From Halioglobus maricola (GTDB lineage Bacteria; Pseudomonadota; Gammaproteobacteria; Pseudomonadales; Halieaceae), in assembly GCF_009388985.1 (NCBI RefSeq), contig NZ_CP036422.1, positions 524,501-588,500 on the forward strand: a stretch of 64,000 bases of DNA, in the 5' to 3' direction. Of the stretch, positions 55,824 to 64,000 are shown in pieces. Both the position numbers and the translations under genes were made by a program. The notes beneath the pieces were generated by a model. That model ran no database searches. It was not told the origin of the DNA and saw only the letters and a program-made list of their open reading frames with translations. The first letter of the stretch is position 1. The number at the start of each line of letters is the position of its first letter.

Positions 55824-56802
55824 TTATGCCAGCCAAAAAGATATTGCAGTGCATTTTCATGGGCCTTCAGTTTCAGAATTTGACGTTTATGTTTGATAAG
55901 TTTGGTTGAGAAACTAGGTCCGGAAGTTTTAATTATACTCATTTGTGCTTTTCTCCAATTTATTGATCTCATAGTGACCGGGGCCTATTGCTGCTAGAAG
56001 CCAAGTTGCTCACTATTTCAAAGATAGAGGGCGAAAGTTGAGATCGATATATCATGGCTTCGCAGCAATGCTCACAGACGGTGAAACTATGGTTAGCACG
56101 AGAAGTTGTAGTATTCTTCAAAGACTTATTCTGATGTGGTGATCCATGCGAAGAAGGGTCGGCAGACGTATTCAGGTCTACATATGCTGTTTATCCTTCA
56201 TTCGCTGAATATTAGCCCTGGCGGCAATTCAGTCGAGCAACCTTCTAGAGTTGCCGGCGTTAGCAAGCGTTAAGCATTCGTCACCTGGGAACCGAGACGT
56301 ATTCTATTTCAATTTGGTGAGCTACTACTTGCTATATGTTTTAGGGCAATATGCCCCAGACGTGCCTCGGAAAGAACATCTCAGTTTGCTTAGGCGTTTT
56401 GAAATGCCGCCTCGTGCAGGACTTGCGTCGGCAGCATCTTATCAGGAGACCCAAAAAAGGTGTCCGCTGACGTCGTGTTTTGATCACTGTACTTGACCAT
56501 TTGGAGAAATTTTTCGATGGCAGCGCGCTGTGCCAAGTTGCACATGGTGTCCGCCTTCCTAATGCTTATTTAGCAGGTACGCTCGTTGTTGGACCCTTAT
56601 TGCCGTGCATCTCCTTGGACTGAAGGTGTTTCACGCTAAATCTCGTTGGTTGACTACCTTTAGGCGGGCGGGTTGTCTGGTTCTATAGAGATCGGAAACT
56701 TGGAAGAATAAACTAATAAAGCGTTGAATCATTGAATTTTTTTTGAGTGTCATACCGGGTACTATTAGACGGATACAAATTCCAGCGATTATGGATTGAC
56801 TC
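55824..56802 (+). pseudogene. Decayed coding region, possibly a former glycosyltransferase
   Basis: About 1 kb with protein-like fragments scattered over several frames on the plus strand, for example KDRGRKLRSIYHGFAAMLTD (around 56020-56080), LLYVLGQYAPDVPRKEHLSL (around 56330-56390) and LGLKVFHAKSRWLTTFRRAG (around 56610-56670). Stops and frame changes separate them. The LYVLGQ...LSLL pattern recalls polysialyl/GT52-type transferases, but that is a guess. No intact gene is present. Confidence 0.35.
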
Positions 56803-58950
56803 ATGCAGCAACTCACTCAGAAGCTTGGTTCTGGCGAAATGGCTATTCAGGAGTTGCCCTTTCCACAGGTGGGGAAAGGGCAGGTCTTGGTACGCAACCA
56901 TTATTCAATTATTAGTGGTGGCACCGAAGGCTCGACAGTTTCAGCTGCGCGAAAAAGCTTAATCGGAAAAGCCAAAGAGCGCCCGCAACAGGTTAAGCAG
57001 GTTTTCGATACTTTAAGGGCTCAGGGGCCGGTACAAACCTATCGGGCTGTAGTGAAAAAGCTCGATGCCTATTCCTCTTTGGGTTATAGCTCGGCAGGTA
57101 AAGTCATCGCAATAGGTGAGGGCGTTACAGAGTTTAAAATAGGCGACAAGGTTGCCTGTGCCGGTGCCGGATATGCTAACCATGCTGAAGTTGTGTCTGT
57201 GCCGGTAAACCTGTGCGTGAAGCTATCTGAATCGGCAGACTTAAAGCATGCGGCATATAACACCTTGGGCTCTATCGCAATGCAGGGTGTGCGCCAGGCC
57301 GATTTGCGTGTTGGAGAGACTTGTGTGGTTATAGGTCTTGGCCTACTTGGCTACATCTCTTCTTTGTTGCTAAAAGCTTCGGGTGTCAATGTGATTGGAA
57401 TTGATATTGCGTTAGGTTCTGTCGAATTGGCGCTTCAGCATAAAATTGTTGATGAAGCGTACGTTAGAGATACTCCCTGCATTGAAACGAAAATACAGCA
57501 GGCAACCTCTGGAATTGGCGCCGATGCAGTCATTATTGCCGCCGCCACAGATAGCCTAGATCCAATCAATGTCGCCGGTGCCGTTGCTCGGAAGAAGGGA
57601 ACTGTGGTAGTTCTGGGTGCAGTACCAACTGGCTTTGAACGAGACCCCTATTGGTATAGAAAAGAACTTGAGCTTAAAATGGCGTGCTCTTATGGTCCGG
57701 GTCGTTACGATTTTGAATATGAGGAAAAGGGTGTTGACTACCCTGTGGCTTATGTTCGGTGGACCGAAAAACGTAATATGGAAGCCTTTCAACGTTTGAT
57801 CGAGAAAGGCCTTGTTGATCTTGAATACCTTACAACCCATGAATTCGACTTTGATGACGCGCCACAGGCATTTGATTTGGTCGCTAGTAAATCAGAGCAT
57901 TTTGTTGGTATCGCACTAAAGTATGATGTTCATAAAGTCATTAGCCGAGAACCCGTCGTGGTTAATGAGGGGCCAACGCTAGGTAAAGTGTCAATATCCT
58001 TCATCGGAGTCGGTAGTTATGCCCAGAGTAACCTGCTACCTAATATTCCAGCGAGCCCAGATGTCGCTCGAATCGGTGTATTGGCGAATACTGGCGCAAC
58101 ATCTAAACGAGTAGCGGAGCGCTTCAAGTTCTCTTTTTGTTCCGATAGCGAGGCAGATCTTCTCTCTGAAAGAACCAATACATTGTTTATCGCCACTAGA
58201 CACGACTCTCATGCTGAGTTCGTTATTAAGGGGCTCAAAGCCGACAAACACATTTTTGTAGAAAAGCCGCTCTGCCTAACCGAAGAAGAGCTTGAACAGA
58301 TTACTACACTATATCTAGCTGGCGGCAGATCGCTTATGGTCGGCTTTAATCGGCGTTTTTCGCCGCTCACCAGCGATCTGAAAGAGAAAGTGGGAAGCGC
58401 CCCGATGGCTATGATTTACCGGGTAAATGCCGGGAGTGTTCCCAAAGATACTTGGATTCAGGATGTGGAATTGGGCGGAGGGCGTATCATTGGTGAAGCT
58501 TGCCATTTTATCGATCTGCTAACATTTATTTGTGGGAGTTTGCCCTCGACGATTTCAGCTATAGCTGTGCCGGATGCTCATGGACTGAACGACACTGTCA
58601 CACTCTCGATTCAGTTTAAGAACGGCTCAACGGGCGTGATCGCCTATTTTTCCAATGGTTCTAGAGACTTAACCAAGGAGTACATTGAAGTATATTCTGG
58701 AGGTGTTACAGCGATTATTCAGGACTTCAAAGAGCTAAAGGTTTATGGGAATGGAAAACCATACAAGAATAAGTTGGTGAGCCAGAATAAAGGCCAGTCA
58801 GAAATGGTTGGGGCCTTTGTTAGTTCGTTACTCAGTAGTAGTGAATGTCCAATTTCTTATCAAGACATATATGCTGCTACCAAGGCTTCCTTCATGTCGC
58901 TTAGGTCGTTACAGAATGGAAGTATCCCTTATGACGTCCTCGCTTTATAA
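56803..58950 (+). CDS. Bi-domain oxidoreductase: Zn-dehydrogenase-like plus Gfo/Idh
   Basis: 715 residues. The N-terminal half (about 1-375) is a medium-chain dehydrogenase: GYSSAGKVIAIGEGVTEFKIGDKVACAG and CVVIGLGLLGYISSLLLKASG (NAD-binding). The usual catalytic Zn ligands are not clearly conserved. The C-terminal half (about 388-715) is Gfo/Idh/MocA: SISFIGVGSYAQSNLLPN, FVEKPLCLTEEELEQI, MVGFNRRFSPL and a GGGRIIGEACHFIDLL substrate box. Fusions of this kind are common in capsule and heparosan-like loci. The downstream gene starts inside its last codons. It likely modifies a sugar in the polymer. Confidence 0.8.
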   Translation: MQQLTQKLGSGEMAIQELPFPQVGKGQVLVRNHYSIISGGTEGSTVSAARKSLIGKAKERPQQVKQVFDTLRAQGPVQTYRAVVKKLDAYSSLGYSSAGKVIAIGEGVTEFKIGDKVACAGAGYANHAEVVSVPVNLCVKLSESADLKHAAYNTLGSIAMQGVRQADLRVGETCVVIGLGLLGYISSLLLKASGVNVIGIDIALGSVELALQHKIVDEAYVRDTPCIETKIQQATSGIGADAVIIAAATDSLDPINVAGAVARKKGTVVVLGAVPTGFERDPYWYRKELELKMACSYGPGRYDFEYEEKGVDYPVAYVRWTEKRNMEAFQRLIEKGLVDLEYLTTHEFDFDDAPQAFDLVASKSEHFVGIALKYDVHKVISREPVVVNEGPTLGKVSISFIGVGSYAQSNLLPNIPASPDVARIGVLANTGATSKRVAERFKFSFCSDSEADLLSERTNTLFIATRHDSHAEFVIKGLKADKHIFVEKPLCLTEEELEQITTLYLAGGRSLMVGFNRRFSPLTSDLKEKVGSAPMAMIYRVNAGSVPKDTWIQDVELGGGRIIGEACHFIDLLTFICGSLPSTISAIAVPDAHGLNDTVTLSIQFKNGSTGVIAYFSNGSRDLTKEYIEVYSGGVTAIIQDFKELKVYGNGKPYKNKLVSQNKGQSEMVGAFVSSLLSSSECPISYQDIYAATKASFMSLRSLQNGSIPYDVLAL

Positions 58951-60124
58951 ATCTTTTTCCTCATTGAAGCTATATTGCGAATCCGAGGCCTATAGAGGGT
59001 GGGACCCGTATGACGGACTCAATTCAAAAATTTTTCAAGCTACGCCCTTAAAACACTGGGATGTTGCACGCTTGATTCTAATTCAGGCTTTCAAGCGGAG
59101 CCCTATCAACTTTCGCACTATTTTTCTTGTCCCGAAGGAATACAACGCTAAAGGAATTGGACTGTTTCTAAATGGTTACTGCAATTTATACCGATTAGCA
59201 GAGAAAGGAGACGAAAGATTCGGCACAACGGAAGAGATTCTGTTGAAGATTGATGAGTTGGCGCAGTTGTTGCTGTCGTTGAGAACTCAGGGATATTCTG
59301 GTAATTGCTGGGGTTACAATTTTGATTGGCAAGCCAGGCGCTTGTTCCTGTTCCCAGCGTATACGCCAACTGTAGTTGCTACATGTTTTTGCGCGACCGC
59401 GTTGTTTGAAGCCTATGACGTCACCGGGAATCAGCGCTACCTTGAAGAGGCGCTAACTTCAGGTAGTTTTATTCTTAACGATTTAGGCCGTAGTGAGTGT
59501 GAGGGCGGCCTTATTTTTGCCTATAGCCCTCTAGAAGGTAATGATACGGTTTACAACGCATCTTTACTCGGAGCTAAATTGCTGAGTTACTGCTACCACT
59601 ATTCAGGTGACGAAGAGTTTAGGGTCTTCGCAAAGAAAGCCGTTAATGCGGCATGCAAAGGTCAAGCGAAAGATGGTTCTTGGGTATACGGCTTACTGCC
59701 GGTGCAAAGCTGGATTGACAGTTTTCATACGGGCTATAACCTTGATGCTATAAGTGTATATGCAGATTACTGTGGCGATGATTCATATGCTGGGAACTTA
59801 AAGAAGGGGTTGGATTTTTATCTAGAAAACTTTTTTGAGGATGATGGTACGCCCAAGTATTATCACGACAAAACTTACCCCATAGATATTCATTGCCCTG
59901 GGCAGCTTTGGGTGACATTGAGTAAGCTTGGTGTTTGGCAGGAAAACAAGCGTTTGTCTGAAAAGACTTTCTCCTGGACAAAGGCCAATATGCAAGATAG
60001 AGATGGCTTTTTCTACTATCAACTGAAAAAGGGGCTAAGTTCGAAAATATCCTATATGCGCTGGAGTAACGCATTCATGTTTAATGCGTTAACTTACTAT
60101 CTGCTAGAGAATACCCAACGATGA
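58931..60124 (+). CDS. Alpha/alpha-barrel (six-hairpin-like) protein of the polysaccharide locus
   Basis: 397 residues from ATG 58931, which has GGAAG 7 bases upstream and overlaps the oxidoreductase end by 20 bp. The sequence is a series of amphipathic helices with aromatic loops (CWGYNFDWQARRLFLFPAYTPTVVATC in positions ~120-146; WIDSFHTGYNLDAISVYADY; DIHCPGQLWVTLSKLG), as in six-hairpin glycosidase/AGE-type proteins. Homologues next to bi-domain oxidoreductases are frequent. Activity is unknown; a lyase, epimerase or hydrolase role is possible. It is coupled to the WecG-type gene by ATGA. Confidence 0.6.
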   Translation: MTSSLYKSFSSLKLYCESEAYRGWDPYDGLNSKIFQATPLKHWDVARLILIQAFKRSPINFRTIFLVPKEYNAKGIGLFLNGYCNLYRLAEKGDERFGTTEEILLKIDELAQLLLSLRTQGYSGNCWGYNFDWQARRLFLFPAYTPTVVATCFCATALFEAYDVTGNQRYLEEALTSGSFILNDLGRSECEGGLIFAYSPLEGNDTVYNASLLGAKLLSYCYHYSGDEEFRVFAKKAVNAACKGQAKDGSWVYGLLPVQSWIDSFHTGYNLDAISVYADYCGDDSYAGNLKKGLDFYLENFFEDDGTPKYYHDKTYPIDIHCPGQLWVTLSKLGVWQENKRLSEKTFSWTKANMQDRDGFFYYQLKKGLSSKISYMRWSNAFMFNALTYYLLENTQR

Positions 60125-60822
60125 ATCGCAAAAAGATAAACGGAGTAGAGATTTACGCACCACATTCAAGAGAAGAGTTAATAGATTTTGCTTTTGAGAA
60201 TAAGAGTCTACTTGTCGCAGTTAACGCCGAAAAAATTCTTCACGCTACAGAAAATTCTCGCGATATTATAAATCGTAATGTTGGCTATCCGGATGGACTG
60301 GGTGCTGTTATGGGGCTCAAGCAACAGGGTGAGCGTGCTATCAAAATTCCAGGCTGCGAATTATGGCTGGATATTATTAAGTACCGTTACCAAGATAGTA
60401 GTTATTATCTGGTCGGTAGTAAGCAACCCGTCATTGAAAAAGCTGTAGACAAGCTTCAGCAAGAGTACCCTGGTATCAGTATTCTTAACTACCGCAACGG
60501 CTATATTGGTACTGAAGAGGAAAAACAGTCTCTTATGGATGACATTACACGCAAAAAGCCGGATGTGGTGTTTGTTGCTATGGGGTCACCAAAGCAAGAA
60601 CTATTGATGGAAGAAATGAGCCGGCATCATCCAGCGGTTTATCAGGGACTTGGTGGTAGCTTTGACGTTTATACAAATAGCGTGCAGCGTGCTCCGGCCT
60701 GGTGGGTTGAGCATCATCTGGAGTGGTTTTACCGATTGCTGAAGGAGCCCTCAAGACTAAGGCGGCAGATACATTTGCTGCGGTTTTTACTTCTTTTGAA
60801 GCTGAATAAGTTTTCTCAGTGA
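60121..60822 (+). CDS. WecG/TagA/CpsF-family glycosyltransferase (GT26)
   Basis: 233 residues with family signatures in order: VNAEKILHATENS, YPDGLGAVMGLKQQG, ERAIKIPGCELWLDI, YYLVGSKQPVIEKA, DVVFVAMGSPKQELLM and LGGSFDVYTNSVQRAPAWW. GT26 enzymes add ManNAc or ManNAcA to a lipid-linked sugar. The wecC and wecB genes at the right edge would supply UDP-ManNAcA, which points to the WecG-like reaction. The last 30 residues are basic and helical for membrane association (LRRQIHLLRFLLLLKLNKF). It is the final gene of the plus-strand island operon. Confidence 0.87.
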   Translation: MNRKKINGVEIYAPHSREELIDFAFENKSLLVAVNAEKILHATENSRDIINRNVGYPDGLGAVMGLKQQGERAIKIPGCELWLDIIKYRYQDSSYYLVGSKQPVIEKAVDKLQQEYPGISILNYRNGYIGTEEEKQSLMDDITRKKPDVVFVAMGSPKQELLMEEMSRHHPAVYQGLGGSFDVYTNSVQRAPAWWVEHHLEWFYRLLKEPSRLRRQIHLLRFLLLLKLNKFSQ

Positions 60823-60833
60823 AAACTCTATAG

Positions 60834-60889
60834 AATTCCCAATATAATTGATACTCCGTCATGAGAAATATTTGTGTGGAGTGGGAATT
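60834..60889. terminator. Hairpin between convergent genes
   Basis: AATTCCCA (60834-60841) can pair with TGGGAATT (60882-60889), with an inner ACTCC/GGAGT pairing (60853-60857, 60878-60882). It lies between the convergent WecG-type and nucleotidyltransferase genes. No good T tract, so bidirectional termination is only plausible. Confidence 0.3.
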
Positions 60890-60918
60890 GAGTTCTGCAT
60901 TAGCCACTTGGCCAGCAT

Positions 60919-62067
60919 TCAAAATAGATAGTCTTTAGCCAACCTTAGCGGCCTTAGCAACCAGTACAGAAAGAATAGTTGCTTGGGTAGGATGATCATT
61001 TCTCTTTCATTGATGCCGGGTTTGAAGACGTATTCGAGGATCATTTTGCTCTTGAAGTAAGGGTTGTCTCTCAATGTGATTAGCTTGCCTACTTTAGCAA
61101 TGCTGTCTAGAGTTCCGGGGCATTCATTGTTCAGCACAGATTCAATTAATACTGATATCGAAGTGAAATTTTGATTTTTGCAGACCCTTTCAATTTCCTG
61201 AGGCAAGGGAGTATCGAAGTATTCATGTGAAAGTGCTATGCCGAGAATAAATAACCTTTGTGCGCCTAGCGTTCTCGCTTTGCGCAAAATTTCGTTCCAG
61301 TTAATATCAGGATTTGAGCGTATATAGCGGTCCAAATCGACGATCCAAAGAAGCTTTTCCCAAAGATGTTTTGATCCGTGGAGCGAGTGATACAGCAATT
61401 GATTTTCTGGAGATAGAATAGAGACGTTATGGCCCTTTATATTTACTAACTCTGTATTTTTCCAAGGCTCAAACACCCGAGTAGGGAGGGCAAGCTTACG
61501 GAAAAAGTCCCAGTGAACTTCAACGACAAAGTTTTTCTTACCATGATAGAAAGGACAGTCATTGTTCATCTTAAACAAAACGTTCTTTGATTTGTACTTG
61601 TCGATGGGATAAAGAGGCTTGTATCCCCTGCTCGAAAGGATGTCGGAAAATGACTTGAAATCCTGACGTTCTATCAGAATGTCAAGGTCTGAGAACTGCC
61701 TGCTGCCGACATCTTGGTACGCCTTTATGGCCATAGCGGGACCTTTGAAGGGCAAAATCCGGATACTTCGATCAGCGCATAGTTTATGGATTTGAATCAA
61801 CTCACCAGTTATACCAATGTTACTTACTACGATGCTCAGGTTGTATTCTTCGAGTTCAACCATTATCGGCTGACTTAATAGTTCAGTTGCATGATTAATT
61901 ATGCAACGATGAAATTGTGGAAAGACTTGTTGAGATAAAACGAAGTTTATAAGTTTTCTAATGCTTTCATCATCTCTTTCTTGGATATCGTTTTTTAGTA
62001 TTGATACATCATCTTCCGAAAGCTGAGTTTTGCAACAGTAGATAGCGAACTGTAGGTTGCTAAGCAT
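60919..62067 (-). CDS. PF14907-type nucleotidyltransferase family protein
   Basis: 382 residues. A polymerase-beta-like nucleotidyltransferase motif is visible: ILPFKGPAMAIKAYQDVGSRQFSDLDILI (residues ~103-131), where G-x-(S/R)xxxSDLD supplies the metal-binding Asp pair. Later VEVHWDF and LLYHSLHGSKHLWEKLLWIVDLDR are typical of the family. Members occur beside HprK/PqqD-type peptide systems and in polysaccharide loci. Here it is alone on the minus strand at the island edge, 25 kb from the RiPP genes. Substrate unknown. Confidence 0.7.
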   Translation of the reverse strand: MLSNLQFAIYCCKTQLSEDDVSILKNDIQERDDESIRKLINFVLSQQVFPQFHRCIINHATELLSQPIMVELEEYNLSIVVSNIGITGELIQIHKLCADRSIRILPFKGPAMAIKAYQDVGSRQFSDLDILIERQDFKSFSDILSSRGYKPLYPIDKYKSKNVLFKMNNDCPFYHGKKNFVVEVHWDFFRKLALPTRVFEPWKNTELVNIKGHNVSILSPENQLLYHSLHGSKHLWEKLLWIVDLDRYIRSNPDINWNEILRKARTLGAQRLFILGIALSHEYFDTPLPQEIERVCKNQNFTSISVLIESVLNNECPGTLDSIAKVGKLITLRDNPYFKSKMILEYVFKPGINEREMIILPKQLFFLYWLLRPLRLAKDYLF

Positions 62068-62388
62068 AATTTTGAAGGAAGCTCAGAGTCTTTATTAGAT
62101 TGCGATGATTCAAGTGATACTTTCTCTGTACGATTACGAACGAAATAGTTGGGCGCAATTTGAGTCGAAAGCACGAGGAAAATTTCCTACTCACTTAGGA
62201 TGTACATACAATTCTATGAGAGGCAATTCTCGATTCTTCAACTGCTTGCCTGCTGTACATTTGGGACATGCTCATCCCTTATCATAGCCAAACAAATACT
62301 AACAATGATATTTTTTTGACATTGCGACTCTCAGTAATACTGATTGAATTATGCGCTTGGCCGTTAAGTGGTTACTGAAATGATATCC
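62068..62388. other. Non-coding gap at the right edge of the island
   Basis: 321 bp with only short frames. It includes an odd palindrome TCAGTAATACTGA (62331-62343) and a T7 run at 62310-62317. On the minus strand these lie just beyond the wecC stop, so transcription might end here, but the T run is on the wrong strand for a classic terminator. Confidence 0.35.
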
Positions 62389-63639
62389 TCACAGAGAGTG
62401 ATCCCATTGCCCTCGAGTGTCGAGAACTTTAACACTTGATAAGTCAAACAGCCCCGGGATAGCTCGGAACTGCTGGTGATCAACCAGCAGTACCAGAATA
62501 TCGGCGGCGCGGATTGCAGTCTCAAGTTGTGCGAGTTGGACATTCGCGAAGTCGTTGAAACTGTCTGGCAATTCGGCGATGTGCGGCTCTACGACTGAAA
62601 TTGTCGAGCCCCCTATGCCTGCTATATCCTGGCAGATAACCACGGCCGGGCTCTCGCGTAGGTCGTCTACGTTGGCTTTGAAGGTCAATCCCAGACACGT
62701 AATGTGTGGGTTCTCAATTTTAGCCACTGCATTTTTTACTCGCTCGATAATAAACCGAGGTTTACTGTCATTCACTTCTCTCGCTTGTCGGATTAACTTG
62801 GCCCGCGAGGGGTCGGCGTCGACTAGAAACCATGGATCTACAGCGATACAGTGCCCACCCACCCCCGGTCCTGGTTTGAGTATGTCAACCCGGGGGTGAT
62901 GATTGGCCAATCGGATTAACTCCCACACGTTCACTCCCTGCTTCTCTGCAAGCATCGAGAGCTCGTTGGCGAAGGCTATGTTTACGTCGCGAAAGGCGTT
63001 CTCTGCTAGCTTGGCCATCTCGGCGGTTGAAGCGTCGGTAGCTAGGCAATCTCCGCGCACGAACTGTTGGTAAAGTTCGATGGTCTTCTCGGTGCAAGCA
63101 GGTGTTATGCCGCCGATGATTCGGTCGTTCTCTACCAACTCGGTCATAATACGCCCTGGGAGCACTCGCTCCGGGCAGTGCGCGATGTTGATATCCGGCT
63201 TCGCTGCATCTTCATGGGGTAATTTCAGGTCGTAGCGTTCTTCCGCGATCCACTCGGACACTCTTCGGGTTGTCCCCACTGGAGATGTAGATTCCAATAT
63301 TACTAAATTGCCGGGTGAGAGGTGTATCGCGATGTTTCGAGCGGCGGTTTCAACGTAGGACAGGTCAGGCGTATTGTCGTTTTTGAATGGTGTAGGTACC
63401 GCGATGATAAATACATCTGCCGGACCTAGTTTGGTGTCTACCTGTAATGTGCCGGACTTGACGGCCGCGGCTACAGAGACGTCTAGGCTAGGTTCGACAA
63501 TGTGGATTTTGCCCTGCTTCAGAGTGTTCACGACGTTCTGTGACACGTCCACGCCCAGCACATCGAATCCCCGTAGGGCCAATACGGTGGCTGTGGGCAG
63601 TCCGATGTAGCCCAGCCCTATTACGACTATCCTAGTCAA
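62389..63639 (-). CDS. wecC: UDP-N-acetyl-D-mannosamine dehydrogenase
   Basis: 416 residues. It oxidises UDP-ManNAc to UDP-ManNAcA with NAD. The NAD-binding motif is [10 protein letters not shown] (residues 8-17); [19 protein letters not shown] and [16 protein letters not shown] follow; catalytic Lys/Asn region [18 protein letters not shown] and catalytic Cys in [13 protein letters not shown]. The start is a TTG at 63639 with GGAGAG a few bases upstream, and it overlaps the wecB stop. Composition is less AT-rich than the island. It forms an operon with wecB and feeds the WecG-type transferase. Confidence 0.93.
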   Translation of the reverse strand: MTRIVVIGLGYIGLPTATVLALRGFDVLGVDVSQNVVNTLKQGKIHIVEPSLDVSVAAAVKSGTLQVDTKLGPADVFIIAVPTPFKNDNTPDLSYVETAARNIAIHLSPGNLVILESTSPVGTTRRVSEWIAEERYDLKLPHEDAAKPDINIAHCPERVLPGRIMTELVENDRIIGGITPACTEKTIELYQQFVRGDCLATDASTAEMAKLAENAFRDVNIAFANELSMLAEKQGVNVWELIRLANHHPRVDILKPGPGVGGHCIAVDPWFLVDADPSRAKLIRQAREVNDSKPRFIIERVKNAVAKIENPHITCLGLTFKANVDDLRESPAVVICQDIAGIGGSTISVVEPHIAELPDSFNDFANVQLAQLETAIRAADILVLLVDHQQFRAIPGLFDLSSVKVLDTRGQWDHSL

Positions 63640-64000
63640 ACATGCTCTCCTTGATACGGTTTACTATACGCTCGGCTGACTTGCCGTCGCCGTATGGGTT
63701 GTGTGCGTGGGCCATAGCCTGGTAATCTCTTTCGGAACTCAGAAGACGATTTACTTCGCTCACAATCTTTTCTTTCTCGGTGCCTACTAGCCGCACCGTG
63801 CCTTCATCTACAGCCTCTGGGCGCTCGGTGGAATCACGCATAACCAAGACGGGTTTGCCTAGGCTTGGGGCTTCTTCCTGAATGCCCCCAGAGTCGGTCA
63901 GGATGATATGGGCTCTATCCATAAGGCGCACGAATGGCAGGTAGTCTAGAGGTTCAATGAGCTGGATATTTTCGAGGCCACCCAGTGCTTGGTAGACTGG
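63632..64000 (-). CDS. wecB: UDP-N-acetylglucosamine 2-epimerase, C-terminal part (runs off the right edge)
   Basis: The last 122 residues of a non-hydrolysing UDP-GlcNAc 2-epimerase are visible. The frame enters at base 64000 with [20 protein letters not shown] and continues [20 protein letters not shown], then [22 protein letters not shown], which hold the conserved nucleotide-binding Ser-Gly-Gly and Thr/Ser-Glu-Arg-Pro-Glu residues. It makes UDP-ManNAc, the substrate of WecC. The stop (63632-63634) lies inside the wecC start region, so the two are translationally coupled. Confidence 0.93.
   Translation of the reverse strand, partial: PVYQALGGLENIQLIEPLDYLPFVRLMDRAHIILTDSGGIQEEAPSLGKPVLVMRDSTERPEAVDEGTVRLVGTEKEKIVSEVNRLLSSERDYQAMAHAHNPYGDGKSAERIVNRIKESMFD

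Overview
The window looks like the chromosome of a free-living, probably marine, gammaproteobacterium. The left end has the conserved gammaproteobacterial order hflX-hflK-hflC-DUF2065-hisZ-purA. GC-rich coding, acidic secreted proteins and very long surface proteins suggest a Halieaceae/Cellvibrionales-type organism; that placement is inference.

Layout. (1) 1-5.2 kb: housekeeping genes (HflX C-terminus, HflKC protease modulator, HisZ, PurA). (2) 5.4-23.1 kb: a surface/secreted-protein region with a LruC/GEVED protein and a lipoprotein, a 1,404-residue VWA protein with eight DUF11-type repeats, a small Cys-rich membrane protein, two related giant proteins sharing a C-terminal domain, and a gingipain-type (C25) cysteine protease. 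Two of these genes are preceded by CRP-like palindromes. The gene just upstream of the protease carries a one-base frameshift in a G tract. (3) 23.15-37.2 kb: a compound RiPP locus. It encodes three candidate precursors: a Cys-containing peptide next to HprK-like, PqqD-like, radical SAM and S26-like genes, and two lasso precursors with the YxxPx(L/I)xxxG leader motif and a Thr at -2. It also encodes one PqqD-like RRE protein, one B2-type transglutaminase-fold protein, three asparagine-synthetase-like cyclases, two HprK-like kinases, an ABC exporter, a PRMT-like methyltransferase, a SET-domain protein and a class I methyltransferase. Each lasso module ends with its precursor converging on a methyltransferase gene. 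The modules are joined by a divergent region with an 11-bp perfect inverted repeat that supplies a TGnTACAAT box to each direction. (4) 37.3-43.7 kb: a GC-rich exopolysaccharide core (Wzy/ligase-like, outer-membrane barrel, Wza-like, Wzc-like BY-kinase). (5) 43.7-62.4 kb: a visibly AT-richer, patchy polysaccharide island (flippase, glycosyltransferases, acetyltransferases, second Wzy-like protein, oxidoreductases, WecG-type transferase), with several 0.3-1 kb stretches of non-coding or decayed DNA. (6) 62.4-64 kb: wecC and the end of wecB on the minus strand, making UDP-ManNAcA, the likely donor for the WecG-type transferase.

The most interesting part is the RiPP locus. A single RRE/B2 pair appears to serve two different lasso precursors (predicted rings Gly1-Glu8 and Ala1-Asp8). 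A radical SAM branch and unusual tailoring candidates share the locus: a PRMT-like enzyme lacking one of the two usual glutamates, a SET protein, and a Sec11/SipW-type S26 fold with Cys in place of the nucleophile Ser. Functions are assigned by motif reading only; no database search was run.
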